Assembly: GCF_004352855.1 (NCBI RefSeq)
Contig: NZ_SJSC01000004.1
Location: 186,001 to 250,000, forward strand
Reading direction: 5' to 3'
DNA: 64,000 nt
From: Marinomonas sp. KMM3893
GTDB taxonomy: Bacteria > Pseudomonadota > Gammaproteobacteria > Pseudomonadales > Marinomonadaceae
This document shows positions 63,428 through 64,000 of the stretch, piece by piece. Position 1 is the first letter of the stretch. Every line of letters starts with the position of its first letter. The position numbers and the translations under genes were made by a program. The notes beneath the pieces are model-generated. The model searched no databases, had not been told where the DNA came from, and saw nothing but the letters and a program-made list of their open reading frames with translations.

Positions 63428-63877
63428 ATGCGAGTTTCCTATCTCGGCGTTGCCAAATCGGCTTCTTTTATTGCTGCCAACAGCGTTCAAATCCCTCTTT
63501 ATGAAGCGTCAGAGTCTACTGTGCTGCCTTCCTCTGATCAGGATGCGAAGCAACCGGCGTTTGATTTGAATACGCTTTCTATCCAGCACCCAGCCGCGAC
63601 CTTTTTTGTCAGAGCGCATGGTGATTCCATGGTTGAGGCGGGCATTTATGCGGGCGATGTATTGGTAGCGGATAAGTCGCTCAATGCTCGTCACGGCGAT
63701 GTTGTGATAACGTACATTGATGGCGAAATGACGGTGAAAATATTGGAATTAAAGCCTGATGTCGTGCTTCGCCCTAAAAATAAAGCCTATGCGGCGATGC
63801 CAGTAACAACAGAGCCTAATGTGGAGATTTTTGGGGTGGTTATTAGTGTTATCCGTCAATTAGCGCGAGCCGAATAA
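63428..63877 (+). CDS. Solitary UmuD-like protein lacking the usual cleavage site
   Basis: A 149-aa paralog of the UmuD at 59956, aligned along its whole length. The peptidase Ser (HGDSMVEAG) and Lys (MTVKILEL) are kept. The Ala-Gly pair of the cleavage site is replaced: SAGFPSPAQD of the first copy corresponds to STVLPSSDQD here. So it may not self-process at that point, or may be cleaved elsewhere. No umuC follows; the next element is a terminator of an opposing gene. It could act as an antagonist of UmuD or as a regulator, as UmuD-like proteins do in Acinetobacter. That role is inference. Confidence 0.85.
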   Translation: MRVSYLGVAKSASFIAANSVQIPLYEASESTVLPSSDQDAKQPAFDLNTLSIQHPAATFFVRAHGDSMVEAGIYAGDVLVADKSLNARHGDVVITYIDGEMTVKILELKPDVVLRPKNKAYAAMPVTTEPNVEIFGVVISVIRQLARAE

Positions 63878-63882
63878 AAGAC

Positions 63883-64000
63883 TCAAAAAAGCGCCTTGTC
63901 ATCCATAAAGGCGCTGATTATCCAATGCTGTTTCTCAGTGTTGCTTCTTACCTTAATGATATTCTCTCGTACTACAGCAAAGTAAAACTCGCTTACTGGC
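63883..64000 (-). CDS. Possible 3' end of a gene running out of the window
   Basis: An open leftward frame from the window edge to a TGA at 63883, with the C-terminal text FYFAVVRENIIKVRSNTEKQ followed by HWIISAFMDDKALF. It looks protein-like and resembles the ends of phage-type toxin nuclease domains, but 39 codons are too few to be sure. Confidence 0.3.
   Translation of the reverse strand, partial: PVSEFYFAVVRENIIKVRSNTEKQHWIISAFMDDKALF
63885..63915 (-). terminator. Terminator for a leftward gene at the right edge
   Basis: Eight-bp stem AGCGCCTT / AAGGCGCT with a 10-base loop; read leftwards it is followed by T6. It overlaps the end of the partial frame above and would also separate it from the umuD-like gene. 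Confidence 0.7.

Overview
The window looks like chromosomal DNA of a marine gammaproteobacterium, most likely a Marinomonas-like member of the Oceanospirillales. I infer this from the core gene content (dnaX-ybaB-recR, rnd-ycgL-ycgN, hrpA, mlaA, trhO, radD, yejK), the moderate GC content and the abundance of methylamine/betaine-type catabolic genes. No rRNA, tRNA, CRISPR array or intact insertion sequence was recognised.

Left part (1-23.7 kb): a C1-demethylation region. A ProW-type permease, open at the left window edge, is followed by module A: etfB, etfA, ETF-ubiquinone oxidoreductase, purU, folD. A divergent TauABC/SsuABC-type transporter comes next. Module B repeats the same set (ETF-QO, etfB, etfA, purU, folD) and adds a fused FAD oxidoreductase/GcvT protein of the dimethylglycine/sarcosine dehydrogenase family. 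A PuuR-like XRE-cupin regulator, a second such oxidoreductase and two GcvA-like LysR regulators close the region. The genes fit together: N-methyl groups are oxidised onto tetrahydrofolate, FolD carries methylene-THF to formyl-THF, PurU releases formate, and electrons pass through ETF and ETF-QO to ubiquinone. A shared inverted repeat (AAATGAAA-N13-TTTCATTT) precedes both transcription starts of module B.

Middle part (23.7-34.3 kb): an envelope cluster (an ETEC_3214-like protein, two LPP20-type lipoproteins, a CsgG/LpoB-like lipoprotein and an MltC-like lytic transglycosylase), a long structured hairpin, an OmpA-type protein, and small conserved genes (glyoxalase, YejK, HAD phosphatase, a 59-aa basic protein, DUF2947-like, DTW/TapT).

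Core part (34.5-56.9 kb): housekeeping genes for DNA repair, RNA processing and tRNA modification (radD, trhO, dnaX, ybaB, recR, rnd, hrpA, dusA), a VWA protein with a class II amidotransferase, cysK, mlaA and tal. One scar at 54.1-54.9 kb joins a truncated racemase gene to an acetyltransferase gene that has lost its end.

Right part (56.9-64 kb): accessory and decaying DNA. It holds a frameshifted Sir2-domain gene with an altered catalytic histidine, a frameshifted two-helix membrane protein, an LRAT-domain remnant, an umuDC operon under a LexA box, and a second solitary UmuD-like gene with its own LexA box but no canonical self-cleavage site.
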